From Lachnospiraceae bacterium (GTDB lineage: Bacteria; Bacillota_A; Clostridia; Lachnospirales; Lachnospiraceae), in NCBI GenBank assembly GCA_017391465.1, contig JAFOYH010000061.1, positions 1 to 44,986 on the forward strand: a DNA stretch of 44,986 bases. Direction: 5' to 3'. The notes beneath the pieces are model-generated. The model ran no database searches, was not told where the DNA came from, and saw nothing but the letters and a program-made list of their open reading frames with translations. How positions within the stretch are numbered: position 1 is the first letter of the stretch; every line of letters begins with the position of its first letter. This document shows positions 11,335 to 20,061 of this stretch, piece by piece. Both the position numbers and the translations under genes were made by a program.

Positions 11335-12021
11335 ATGGAATTTATTGAAGTTAAAGGAAAAACAGTTGAAGAAGCGATTACAAATGCGCAACTTCAGCTT
11401 GGAATTACAAGTGATCAGATGGAATATGAAATCATTGAAAGAGAAAGCAATGGTTTTCTTGGTCTGATCGGTAAAAAAGATGCTGTCATTAAAGCACGCA
11501 AAAAAAGCAATCTCATTGATGATACATTAGAATTTTTAGACAAAATGTTTGCTGCCATGAATATGGAAGTAAAATCTACAATTGATTATAATGAAGAAAG
11601 CCGTACAATGAATATTGATTTTTCTGGTGAAGAAATGGGTATTCTTATCGGCAAAAGAGGACAGACATTAGATTCTCTTCAGTATTTGGTTAGCCTTGTG
11701 GTGAACAAAGAAAGTGATTCTTATATCAAAGTTAAAGTAGATACAGAAGATTACAGAGAAAGACGCAAAGCGACTTTGGAGAATCTTGCAAAGAATTTAT
11801 CTTATAAGGTAAAACGTACACGTCGTCCTGTAACTTTAGAACCAATGAATCCTTATGAACGTCGTATTATTCATTCGGCACTTCAGAATGATCGTTATGT
11901 AGAAACACATAGTGAAGGTGATGAGCCATATCGTAAAGTGGTTATTACATTAAAAAAACGCGAAAAAGAATATCGTAAGGATTATAAACATAGCAGAGAC
12001 AATAGAGAGAAAAACGCTTAA
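11335..12021 (+). CDS. jag: RNA-binding protein Jag/KhpB
   Basis: 228 residues with the three Jag modules in order: Jag-N (EFIEVKGKTVEEAI... GFLGLIGKKDA, 1-55), a type II KH domain with the GxxG loop in ILIGKRGQTLDSLQYL (about 100-130), and an R3H domain with NPYERRIIHSALQ (about 175-190). KhpB pairs with KhpA in Gram-positives and affects cell division and RNA metabolism. It lies 26 nt after yidC and is the last gene before a strong terminator. Confidence 0.96.
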   Translation: MEFIEVKGKTVEEAITNAQLQLGITSDQMEYEIIERESNGFLGLIGKKDAVIKARKKSNLIDDTLEFLDKMFAAMNMEVKSTIDYNEESRTMNIDFSGEEMGILIGKRGQTLDSLQYLVSLVVNKESDSYIKVKVDTEDYRERRKATLENLAKNLSYKVKRTRRPVTLEPMNPYERRIIHSALQNDRYVETHSEGDEPYRKVVITLKKREKEYRKDYKHSRDNREKNA

Positions 12022-12026
12022 TATGG

Positions 12027-12063
12027 ATTGCCCCCTTCTTTAAATAAGACGGGGGCAATTTTT
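12027..12063 (+). terminator. Rho-independent terminator after jag
   Basis: ATTGCCCCC (12027-12035) pairs with GGGGGCAAT (12051-12059) across a 15-nt loop, followed by a T-run to 12063. It ends the rpmH-jag transcript just 17 nt before mnmE. Confidence 0.9.
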
Positions 12064-12079
12064 GGAAAGGAGTATATTC

Positions 12080-13456
12080 ATGATTACAGATACAATTGCT
12101 GCGATTTCTACAGGAATGGCACCATCCGGCATTGGAAAAGTAAGACTTTCCGGTGATTCAGCCATTGAAATTGTTGACAAAATTTACCGAAGTCAAAAGG
12201 GAAAAAAATCTTTAAAAAATGCACAGAGTCATACCATTCATTATGGTCACATTTATGATGGAGACCAGATGATCGATGAAGTTCTTGTATTGATCATGAA
12301 GGCTCCAAGAACATATACAACCGAAGATGTGGTTGAAATTGATTGTCATGGCGGTATCGTTGTGATGAAAAAGATTCTCGAAACAGTGATTAAATATGGT
12401 GCTCGTCCGGCAGAACCGGGCGAATTTACAAAACGTGCCTTTTTAAATGGACGTATCGACCTTTCACAAGCAGAAGCGGTGATTGATATCATTAATTCAC
12501 GAAATGAATATGCATTAAATACATCTCTTCATCAGTTAAAAGGAAATCTTTTAAATCAAATTAAAGATGTCCGTAAGAGTATTATTGGAAGTATTGCATT
12601 TATTGAGGCTGCTTTGGATGATCCGGAGCATATTCATGCAGATGATTATGGTGATACATTAAAAATGCAGGTTAAATCTAATATGAATGTATTGGATCAG
12701 TTATTAGAATCCTGTGATAATGGTCGTCTTTTAAAAGAAGGAATTAAAACAGTTATTTTGGGTAAACCAAATGCGGGAAAATCTTCTTTATTAAATTATC
12801 TTTCTGGTGAGGAACGTGCGATTGTCACAGATATTGCCGGGACAACACGTGATGTATTAGAAGAAACAGTTTCTGTGGGTGGTATTTTATTAAATGTGAT
12901 CGATACAGCAGGTATTCGCGACACCGAAGATAAAGTTGAAAAGATTGGTGTTGAGAAAGCAAAATCTTATGCAGCGGAATCCGATTTAATTATTTATGTT
13001 GTGGATGGGTCAACAGATATTGATGATAATGATCTTGAAATTCTCCAATTGATTCAAGATAAGAAAACGATTATACTATTAAATAAAGTAGATTTGAATT
13101 TAAAGACAACAAAATCTATGTTGGAAGAAAAAATATCTCATCCAATCGTGGAAGTTTCTGTTCGAGAAAATATCGGATTAGAAGCATTTTCTCAGATGAT
13201 CAGAGATATGTTCTTCAATGGAAAACTGACCTTTAATGATCAGATTTATATTACAAATATCCGACATAAAACAGCTATTCAGGAAGCTGTGGACAGCTTA
13301 AAGATGGTTCTTCAGAGTATTGAAGATGGTATGCCGGAAGATTTCTTCTCTATTGATCTTATGAATGCTTACGAAGTGTTAGGCAGTATCATTGGTGAAT
13401 CTGTGGGAGAAGATTTGGTAAATACGATATTTAGTGATTTTTGTATGGGTAAATAA
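12080..13456 (+). CDS. mnmE: tRNA modification GTPase MnmE
   Basis: GTPase that works with MnmG to put the cmnm5 group on wobble uridine 34 of tRNAs. 458 residues. The N-terminal folate-binding domain has DTIAAISTG and APSGIGKVRLSG. The G domain has GKPNAGKSSLLN (Walker A), GTTRDVLEE, DTAGIRD and NKVD. The C-terminus ends FCMGK, the CxGK motif needed for catalysis. The ATG at 12080 follows GGAAAGGAG; a TTG at 12062 is in frame but lies before the Shine-Dalgarno sequence. It starts the mnmE-mnmG-rsmG operon. Confidence 0.98.
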   Translation: MITDTIAAISTGMAPSGIGKVRLSGDSAIEIVDKIYRSQKGKKSLKNAQSHTIHYGHIYDGDQMIDEVLVLIMKAPRTYTTEDVVEIDCHGGIVVMKKILETVIKYGARPAEPGEFTKRAFLNGRIDLSQAEAVIDIINSRNEYALNTSLHQLKGNLLNQIKDVRKSIIGSIAFIEAALDDPEHIHADDYGDTLKMQVKSNMNVLDQLLESCDNGRLLKEGIKTVILGKPNAGKSSLLNYLSGEERAIVTDIAGTTRDVLEETVSVGGILLNVIDTAGIRDTEDKVEKIGVEKAKSYAAESDLIIYVVDGSTDIDDNDLEILQLIQDKKTIILLNKVDLNLKTTKSMLEEKISHPIVEVSVRENIGLEAFSQMIRDMFFNGKLTFNDQIYITNIRHKTAIQEAVDSLKMVLQSIEDGMPEDFFSIDLMNAYEVLGSIIGESVGEDLVNTIFSDFCMGK

Positions 13457-13471
13457 CTTAGGAGGCTATTT

Positions 13472-15370
13472 ATGGCTTATACTTATGAAAATTATGATGT
13501 TGCGGTCATTGGTGCCGGACATGCAGGTTGTGAAGCAGCACTGGCTTGTGCACGACTTGGTCTTAAGACCATTGTTTTTACAGTGAGTGTGGAAAGTATC
13601 GCGTTGATGCCATGTAATCCAAATATTGGCGGAAGCTCAAAGGGGCATTTGGTACGTGAAATCGATGCATTGGGTGGTCAGATGGGAATTACTGTGGACC
13701 AGACATATATTCAGTCTAAAATGCTGAATAAATCTAAAGGTCCTGCGGTTCATTCGCTTCGAGCACAGGCAGATAAGCATAATTATACAGATTTAATGCG
13801 TCATATTATGGAGAATCAGGAAAATCTGACCATTAAACAGTCTGAGATTCTTGATATTCTCGTGGAAGAAGGAAAAGTAACAGGTGTGGTAACGCATACA
13901 GGAGGCATTTATCCATGTAAAGCGGCTGTTTTGGCAACAGGTGTTTATTTGAATGCTCGTTGTTTATGTGGTGAAGCGATTACTTATACAGGTCCAAATG
14001 GACTTCAGGCAGCGACTTCGCTTTCGGATAGTTTAAGAAGATTAGGTATTAAACTTGTACGCTTTAAAACAGGTACGCCTGCACGAATTGATAAACGAAG
14101 CATTGATTTTTCTAAAATGGAAGAGCAAAAAGGTGACGAAAAAGTTGTTCCTTTTTCATTTACAACGAATCCTGAAGATATTCAGAAAGAACAGGTTTCT
14201 TGTTGGCTAACATATACGAATCAACGTACGCACGAGATTATTCAGTCAAATCTTCATAGATCTCCGATGTATTCTGGCGTGATTGAAGGTGTTGGACCAA
14301 GATATTGTCCTTCAATTGAGGATAAAGTTGTAAAATTCTCGGATAAGAATAGACATCAGGTATTTATCGAACCGGAAGGAAACTATACAAATGAAATGTA
14401 TATCGGCGGGATGTCCAGTTCTTTACCGGAAGATGTTCAGTATGAAATGTATCACTCCGTACCTGGTCTTGAAAATGCAAAAATTGTTCGAAATGCTTAT
14501 GCCATTGAATATGATTGTATTCCGGCAACTCAGTTGAAATCTACACTTGAATTTAAAAATATTGAAGGTCTTTATTCCGGCGGTCAGTTTAATGGAAGTT
14601 CAGGATATGAAGAAGCAGCCGCTCAGGGACTTATGGCTGGAATTAATGCAGCAATGAAGATCCTTGGAAAAGAACAGATCGTTTTAAAACGATCCGAAGC
14701 ATATATTGGTGTTTTAATTGATGATCTTGTAACAAAAGAAACACATGAACCTTATCGTATGATGACTTCCAGAGCGGAATATCGTTTACTTTTACGCCAG
14801 GATAATGCAGATTTAAGATTAACACCGATTGGACACAAAGTTGGTTTAATTTCGGATGAACGCTATGCAAAACTTTTAGAAAAAGAAAATAGAATCGCAC
14901 AGGAAATCGAGCGCGTTAGTAATATCATGGTTGGCGGTTCAAAAGAGGTTCAGGAATTTTTAGAAGCTCATAACAGTACGCCGTTAAAGACAGCAGTTTC
15001 ATTAGCTGAATTGATTCGTCGTCCGGAGCTTTCTTATGAAGTTTTAGAGGTTTTGGATAAAGAACGTGTTTCGCTGCCTTTGGATGTTATTGAACAGGTT
15101 AACATAAATATTAAATACGAAGGTTATATTACACGTCAAATGAAACAGGTTGAACAGTTCAAAAAATTAGAAGTAAAAATAATTCCGGAAGATCTGGATT
15201 ATAATGATATCAGTGGTCTTCGTATTGAAGCTCGTCAGAAATTATCCGCAGTTCGTCCACATTCTGTTGGACAGGCTTCTCGTATTTCTGGAGTAACACC
15301 TGCAGATATTTCTGTTTTATTAATCTATATGGAACAGTTTAATCGTTCAAAGCGCCAGATGGAGGTATAA
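13472..15370 (+). CDS. mnmG: tRNA uridine-5-carboxymethylaminomethyl modification enzyme MnmG (GidA)
   Basis: FAD-dependent partner of MnmE in U34 modification, 632 residues. The N-terminal dinucleotide-binding motif is [13 protein letters not shown]. Other signatures are [23 protein letters not shown] and [16 protein letters not shown]. The C-terminal helical domain that docks MnmE and tRNA ends near [17 protein letters not shown]. It starts 15 nt after mnmE, with TAGGAGG as the ribosome binding site, and is followed 3 nt later by rsmG. Confidence 0.98.
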   Translation: MAYTYENYDVAVIGAGHAGCEAALACARLGLKTIVFTVSVESIALMPCNPNIGGSSKGHLVREIDALGGQMGITVDQTYIQSKMLNKSKGPAVHSLRAQADKHNYTDLMRHIMENQENLTIKQSEILDILVEEGKVTGVVTHTGGIYPCKAAVLATGVYLNARCLCGEAITYTGPNGLQAATSLSDSLRRLGIKLVRFKTGTPARIDKRSIDFSKMEEQKGDEKVVPFSFTTNPEDIQKEQVSCWLTYTNQRTHEIIQSNLHRSPMYSGVIEGVGPRYCPSIEDKVVKFSDKNRHQVFIEPEGNYTNEMYIGGMSSSLPEDVQYEMYHSVPGLENAKIVRNAYAIEYDCIPATQLKSTLEFKNIEGLYSGGQFNGSSGYEEAAAQGLMAGINAAMKILGKEQIVLKRSEAYIGVLIDDLVTKETHEPYRMMTSRAEYRLLLRQDNADLRLTPIGHKVGLISDERYAKLLEKENRIAQEIERVSNIMVGGSKEVQEFLEAHNSTPLKTAVSLAELIRRPELSYEVLEVLDKERVSLPLDVIEQVNINIKYEGYITRQMKQVEQFKKLEVKIIPEDLDYNDISGLRIEARQKLSAVRPHSVGQASRISGVTPADISVLLIYMEQFNRSKRQMEV

Positions 15371-15373
15371 GCC

Positions 15374-16093
15374 ATGTCTTATGATACATCTAAATTTGAA
15401 AAAGCCTTACAAGAATTAAATATCGAATTAACTGAAAAACAAATCGACCAATTTATGAAATATTATGAAATGCTTGTTGAAACCAATAAAGTTATGAATC
15501 TGACTGCAATTACTGAATTCGACGAAGTCATTGATAAGCATTTTGTGGATAGTTTGGCTTTAATTCAGGCAGTTGATCTTCATCAGCCGTTAAAATTAAT
15601 TGATGTGGGAACTGGAGCTGGTTTTCCGGGGATTCCATTGAAGATTGCTTTTCCGAAATTGGAAATTGTGTTGTTGGATTCGTTAAATAAACGCATTAAT
15701 TTTTTAAATCAGGTAATTGATGCACTTGGTCTTGAAAATATATCAACAATTCATGGACGTGCGGAAGATTTTGGAAGAAATCCGGAGTATCGAGAACAGT
15801 TTGATCTCTGCGTATCCAGAGCTGTAGCAAATTTATCCACATTGTCTGAATATTGTGTTCCATTTATCAAGATTGGTGGTAAGTTTATTCCATATAAGTC
15901 TGGAAAAGTTCATGAAGAAATGGAACAGGCAAAACGTGCGATTCCATTACTTGGCGGCAATCTTGCTTCATGTATGACTTACGGATTAGCAGATACAGAT
16001 ATGGAACGTGCTTTGGTGATTATTGAAAAAATTAAACAGACAAAAAAAGCTTACCCACGTAAAGCAGGTAAGCCTTCAAAAGAACCATTATAA
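15374..16093 (+). CDS. rsmG: 16S rRNA (guanine-527-N7)-methyltransferase RsmG (GidB)
   Basis: SAM-dependent methyltransferase that makes m7G527 in 16S rRNA. 239 residues with motif I LIDVGTGAGFPGIPLKI (about 74-90), then VLLDSLNKRINFLNQV and a conserved SRAVANLSTL. The start follows TGGAGGTATAAGCC. Last gene of the mnmE-mnmG-rsmG operon. Its last codons contain an inverted repeat (GCTTACC ... GGTAAGC at 16050-16073) without a U-run. Confidence 0.97.
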   Translation: MSYDTSKFEKALQELNIELTEKQIDQFMKYYEMLVETNKVMNLTAITEFDEVIDKHFVDSLALIQAVDLHQPLKLIDVGTGAGFPGIPLKIAFPKLEIVLLDSLNKRINFLNQVIDALGLENISTIHGRAEDFGRNPEYREQFDLCVSRAVANLSTLSEYCVPFIKIGGKFIPYKSGKVHEEMEQAKRAIPLLGGNLASCMTYGLADTDMERALVIIEKIKQTKKAYPRKAGKPSKEPL

Positions 16094-16118
16094 AATGAAA
16101 TTGAATTTTTTTCATTAT

Positions 16119-16182
16119 GGCTGCTTTCAGGATTTCAATTCGGGCATGAACACTTGTCCGTAATTTGAAACTGACGGCAGCC
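16119..16182. repeat. 64-bp imperfect inverted repeat between convergent rsmG and hydrolase genes
   Basis: GGCTGC (16119-16124) pairs with GCAGCC (16177-16182); inside it TCAG with CTGA, TTTCAA with TTGAAA, and CGG with CCG, separated by small internal loops, give about 20 paired bases around a 14-nt loop. A shorter hairpin (AATGAAA/TTTCATT) precedes it. Neither side has a U-run, so it is not a classic terminator. It could be a dispersed palindromic element or a structured RNA. Confidence 0.55.
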
Positions 16183-16191
16183 TGATTTGTT

Positions 16192-17142
16192 TCAGGATAA
16201 GTAGATCGAACAGAGGGATAAAAGTTCATCTGGTTGTTCAATATGTGGATAAGATTTACAATGATCAATCAATTCGGTTTCAATGGATGGATTATAATAA
16301 ACATAAGCTTCTTGAGTGCTTACAATATCATCCTTGTCACGTCCTCCAATTATATAAATAGAATTATTGATTTTTTTCAATGCATGAACAGGGTTAATAT
16401 TAATAAAATTGCTTTGTTCACTTGCAAAGAAGAATTTTGCAGAAGAACCTCCAAGATGACTGGATTCATACATCAGATCAACGTCATGTTCGATACATTT
16501 GTCTGCGAAAAGTAATTTCTTTTTATAACTATTTAATATAGAGTTATAAGAAGTTACCATATTATAAATTGTTGTTCCTATAATTGGAAGTTCAATTAAA
16601 TATTTTAAGGTTTTGTGATTGGCCTTTGGATATTTAGAGGAATCTTTTAATGAAACAGGATTTATCATCAAGATTCGATTATAAAGATTAACATCGCTAT
16701 AACAGCCCATAATTGCAATGTTTGAAGATGCTCCGCTTGTAATAATATCTGTACGTGCTCCAATAACTTCTTTTATAAAATTATTGATCAGTTGAACATA
16801 AATATAATTTGTATAAGTCATACGTGGTTTTTCAGAACGGCCACATCCAAGAAGGTCAAGAGCATATACAGTATGATTTTCAGATAATTCATCGATTATA
16901 TGTTCCCATTCGGAAGCAGAGGATGTACATTTTAAATCATGAATTAAAAGAAGGGGAGTTCCATGTCCTTTTTTTGTGTAAAAAATATCACCAAAACGGG
17001 AAGAATATTGATGCTTATTTTTTGAATAGAGCATATTCTTTTTTCCTGATTGTATAAAAATTAATTTATTGAATCCCCATGTTGCAAAAAGTACGGCTGT
17101 TGTAAAAAGTCCGGCATTTATAAGCTTTTGATACTTTTTCAT
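16192..17142 (-). CDS. Membrane-anchored alpha/beta-hydrolase-fold protein
   Basis: 316 residues. An N-terminal hydrophobic segment (about 8-30, after MKKYQK) suggests a single membrane anchor with the enzyme domain outside. The alpha/beta-hydrolase pattern follows: strand and oxyanion region PLLLIHDL (63-70), VYALDLLGCGRSEKP (92-106), a nucleophile elbow GASSN (137-141, Ser139; the usual last Gly is Asn), the acid in GGRDKDD, and the base in YPHIEQPDEL. All three catalytic positions can be proposed, so it may be an active esterase or lipase-like enzyme with unknown substrate. Its ribosome binding site AAAAGGAGAC is good. It faces the replication fork, unlike its housekeeping neighbours. Confidence 0.8.
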   Translation of the reverse strand: MKKYQKLINAGLFTTAVLFATWGFNKLIFIQSGKKNMLYSKNKHQYSSRFGDIFYTKKGHGTPLLLIHDLKCTSSASEWEHIIDELSENHTVYALDLLGCGRSEKPRMTYTNYIYVQLINNFIKEVIGARTDIITSGASSNIAIMGCYSDVNLYNRILMINPVSLKDSSKYPKANHKTLKYLIELPIIGTTIYNMVTSYNSILNSYKKKLLFADKCIEHDVDLMYESSHLGGSSAKFFFASEQSNFININPVHALKKINNSIYIIGGRDKDDIVSTQEAYVYYNPSIETELIDHCKSYPHIEQPDELLSLCSIYLS

Positions 17143-17371
17143 ATGGTTGTCTCCTTTTCGTTAAATAATTATATAAAAGAAATTAGGATTGATTAAATTA
17201 TAAAACTTTGTATCTCTTATATTATAAAATAATTATAGATGATATACAAATATTTTTTGATGGATATTTTCTTCATAATGTTGTACAATACTTATGTCTG
17301 TCTATTTATTTAATATAGAAGCTTTATATTGATATAATGATTTTTAGTTTTAATAAAAGGGGAATTATAAA

Positions 17372-19057
17372 ATGAAAAATAAAATTATTGAATTGCTCTC
17401 TGCTCAGATTGATTCTATGAATGCAGAAGAAATTAATGGCCTTTTAGAAATCCCACCAAAAGCTGAGATGGGAGATTTTGCTTTTCCATGTTTTAAACTG
17501 GCAAAAGTATTTCGTAAAGCTCCTCCAATGATTGCTGCAGATCTTAAAGAAAAGATTGGTTGTCCGGAATTTTTAAGCCGTGTTGAAGTTCTGGGTGGAT
17601 ATCTTAATTTCTTTGTTGATAAGTCTATGTTTGCTAAACAGATTGTGGAAAATTATCTTGCAGCTGATAATTATGGTGGACCAGCAGAAAAGAACGGAAA
17701 GACAATCTGTATTGACTATTCTTCTCCAAACGTTGCAAAGAATTTTCATGTTGGACATCTTCGTACAACAATTATTGGAAACTCTTTAAATAAGATTTAT
17801 TCTAAACTTGGCTACAAGGTAGAACGTATCAATCACTTAGGTGACTGGGGTACTCAGTTTGGTAAATTAATCGTTGCATATAAGAACTGGGGAAGTAAAG
17901 AAGCTGTTGAAGAACAGGGAATTGACGAATTAATGCGTATCTACGTGAAATTCCATGACGAAGCTGAAAAAGATGATTCTTTGAATGATGAAGCTCGTGC
18001 ATGGTTTACAAAGATGGAACAGGGTGATGAAGAAGCATTAAGTATCTGGAAATGGTTCCGTGAAATCAGTTTAAAAGAATTCATGCGTGTCTATGAACTT
18101 CTTGGTATAGAATTTGATTCTTATGCAGGTGAAAGTTTCTATAATGATAAGATGCAGCCTGTTATTGAAGAATTAAAACAAAAAGGCCTCATTAAAGTGA
18201 GTGATGGCGCTCAGATTGTCGAACTCGAAGATTATAATATGCCTCCATGTTTAATTACTAAAAAAGATGGAAGTACATTATATGCAACACGTGACATCAC
18301 AGCAGCCTTATATCGTAAAAATACTTATGATTTTGAAAAATGTATTTATGTTACAGGTCTTGAACAGAAATTACATTTTGCACAGTGGTTCAAAGTAATT
18401 AATCTTATGGGATATGATTGGTCAGAAAATTTAATGCATGTACCTTATGGTTTGGTAAGTTTAAAAGGCGGCAAATTATCTACTCGTAAAGGTCATGTTA
18501 TTTATGCGGAAGATATTCTTCAAGAAGCTATTCAAAAAACAAGAAGTATTATCGAAGAAAAGAATCCAAATATTCCAGATAAAGATGAAGTTGCTAAGAT
18601 GGTTGGTATTGGAGCAGTTATTTTTAATGATTTATATAATCAGAGAATTAAAGATGTTATTTTTGACTGGGAGAAATTATTGAACTTCGATGGTGAAACA
18701 GGTCCTTATGTTCAGTACACATATGCGCGTGCGGCAAGTGTTCTTCGTAAGATTGGAGATGTTCCAGCCATTTATGATTATGGTGTATTATCTGACGATG
18801 CATCAATGGCATTATTAAAAGAAATTGCACGTTATCCTCAGATTGTTGCAGATGCTGCTGATAAATTAGAACCATTTGTTGTTTCAAGATATGCGGTTGC
18901 TTTGGCTCAGGCATTTAATAAATTTTATCATGATTGTCAGATTAATGTTGAAGATGAAAATGTTAAGTACACACGTGCCAATATTGTTATTATTGTTAAA
19001 GCAATTCTTAAAGATGCATTAAGTCTTCTTGGTATTGATTGTCCAGAACAGATGTAA
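17372..19057 (+). CDS. argS: Arginyl-tRNA synthetase
   Basis: Class I aminoacyl-tRNA synthetase that charges tRNA-Arg. 561 residues. The N-terminal additional domain ends near 110, the HIGH-type motif is SSPNVAKNFHVGHLRTT, the KMSKS-equivalent is GGKLSTRKGHV, and the C-terminal DALR anticodon-binding domain includes YVQYTYARAASVLRK. AAGGGG precedes the ATG. A TATAAT hexamer at 17333-17338 may be its promoter, but the -35 is weak. No T-box is seen in the 229-base upstream gap, which otherwise holds only AT-rich DNA shared with the divergent hydrolase gene. The gene ends in the parS-containing terminator region. Confidence 0.98.
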   Translation: MKNKIIELLSAQIDSMNAEEINGLLEIPPKAEMGDFAFPCFKLAKVFRKAPPMIAADLKEKIGCPEFLSRVEVLGGYLNFFVDKSMFAKQIVENYLAADNYGGPAEKNGKTICIDYSSPNVAKNFHVGHLRTTIIGNSLNKIYSKLGYKVERINHLGDWGTQFGKLIVAYKNWGSKEAVEEQGIDELMRIYVKFHDEAEKDDSLNDEARAWFTKMEQGDEEALSIWKWFREISLKEFMRVYELLGIEFDSYAGESFYNDKMQPVIEELKQKGLIKVSDGAQIVELEDYNMPPCLITKKDGSTLYATRDITAALYRKNTYDFEKCIYVTGLEQKLHFAQWFKVINLMGYDWSENLMHVPYGLVSLKGGKLSTRKGHVIYAEDILQEAIQKTRSIIEEKNPNIPDKDEVAKMVGIGAVIFNDLYNQRIKDVIFDWEKLLNFDGETGPYVQYTYARAASVLRKIGDVPAIYDYGVLSDDASMALLKEIARYPQIVADAADKLEPFVVSRYAVALAQAFNKFYHDCQINVEDENVKYTRANIVIIVKAILKDALSLLGIDCPEQM

Positions 19058-19072
19058 AAATGTTTCACAAAA

Positions 19073-19088
19073 TGTTTCACGTGAAACA
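19073..19088. other. parS site 1 (ParB-binding centromere)
   Basis: A perfect 16-bp palindrome TGTTTCACGTGAAACA, identical to the B. subtilis parS consensus, 176 bp before parA. A half site TGTTTCAC lies 12 bp upstream (19061-19068). ParB (gene at 20062) would nucleate here and spread for chromosome segregation. Confidence 0.97.
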
Positions 19089-19110
19089 TTTGCGGAAATA
19101 TAGGAAAAGT

Positions 19111-19144
19111 AAAAAAGGATGTTTCACGTGAAACATCCTTTTTT
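19111..19144 (+). terminator. argS terminator containing parS site 2
   Basis: A perfect 34-bp palindrome whose 17-nt arms meet without a loop (19111-19127 and 19128-19144). It starts with A6GGAT and ends with ATCCT6, so in RNA it gives a long stem with a U-run, a usable Rho-independent terminator for argS. Its centre (19120-19135) is a second perfect parS, TGTTTCACGTGAAACA, 47 bp from the first. Confidence 0.9.
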
Positions 19145-19263
19145 ATATAAAAACATATGTGGTTTTTTTATATGTTTAACATAAATTTCATACTTAATTC
19201 TCTAGCATATGTTTGAATGAAGTGTTATACTGTATAAGCAGAAAATTGAGAAAGGAGAATTTT

Positions 19264-20034
19264 ATGGGTCGTGTAATAGCGGTAGCCAATCAGAAGGGTG
19301 GCGTTGGAAAGACAACAACAGCTATTAATCTTTCTTCAAGTTTGGTTGAATTAGGAAAAAGTGTATTAACTATTGATATGGATCCACAGGGCAATACAAC
19401 AAGTGGTTTGGGTATAGATAAAAATGAAGTTGATGCGACGGTTTATGAATTGATATTGGATGAAGCTTCAGTTGATGAAGCTGTGACAACATCAATTATG
19501 GAAGGCTTAGATGTTATTGCATCAAATATTAATTTGTCTGGAGCAGAAGTTGAATTAATATCTATTGAGAATAAAGAATTTCTTTTAAAAGAGAAGATTG
19601 ATACAATTAAAGACAATTATGATTTTGTTATCATTGATTGTCCACCATCTTTAAATCTCCTTACAATTAATGCGATGACAACAGCGGATTCAATTGTTGT
19701 TCCAATACAGTGTGAATATTATGCATTGGAAGGATTGTCTCAACTTATACATACAATTGATCTGATTAAAGATCGATTAAATCCTGGTTTGGAAATTGAG
19801 GGAGTTGTATTTACGATGTATGACAGCAGAACCAATTTATCTTTACAGGTCGTCGAAAATGTAAAAGAAAATCTTGATCGTAATATTTATAAAACGATTA
19901 TACCAAGAAATATTCGATTAGCAGAAGCACCAAGTTATGGTATGCCAATTAATATGTATGATCGAAGATCAACTGGTGCAGAAGCTTATCGTTTACTTGC
20001 AGAAGAAGTGATTCAGTATTCTTCAAATCATTAG
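19264..20034 (+). CDS. parA: Chromosome-partitioning ATPase ParA (Soj)
   Basis: 256 residues from MGRVIAVANQKGGVGKTT. The deviant Walker A motif KGGVGKTT (11-18) has the signature lysine Lys11 of the ParA/MinD family. Also present are DMDPQGNTTSGLG and IIDCPPSLNLLTINA. It moves or loads the ParB-parS complex and in Bacillus also regulates DnaA. The start at 19264 follows GAAAGGAG; an ATG at 19213 is in frame but adds residues unlike the family. It forms an operon with parB and the DUF4446 gene, next to two parS sites. Confidence 0.97.
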   Translation: MGRVIAVANQKGGVGKTTTAINLSSSLVELGKSVLTIDMDPQGNTTSGLGIDKNEVDATVYELILDEASVDEAVTTSIMEGLDVIASNINLSGAEVELISIENKEFLLKEKIDTIKDNYDFVIIDCPPSLNLLTINAMTTADSIVVPIQCEYYALEGLSQLIHTIDLIKDRLNPGLEIEGVVFTMYDSRTNLSLQVVENVKENLDRNIYKTIIPRNIRLAEAPSYGMPINMYDRRSTGAEAYRLLAEEVIQYSSNH

Positions 20035-20061
20035 TGTTCATTTTGAAAGGAATGGAATTGT

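Noticed and set aside
16032..16268. A 78-residue minus-strand frame across the rsmG end and the hydrolase end
   Set aside because: It overlaps two well-supported genes and the 64-bp inverted repeat, and has no ribosome binding site; it is more likely a by-product of the palindrome.
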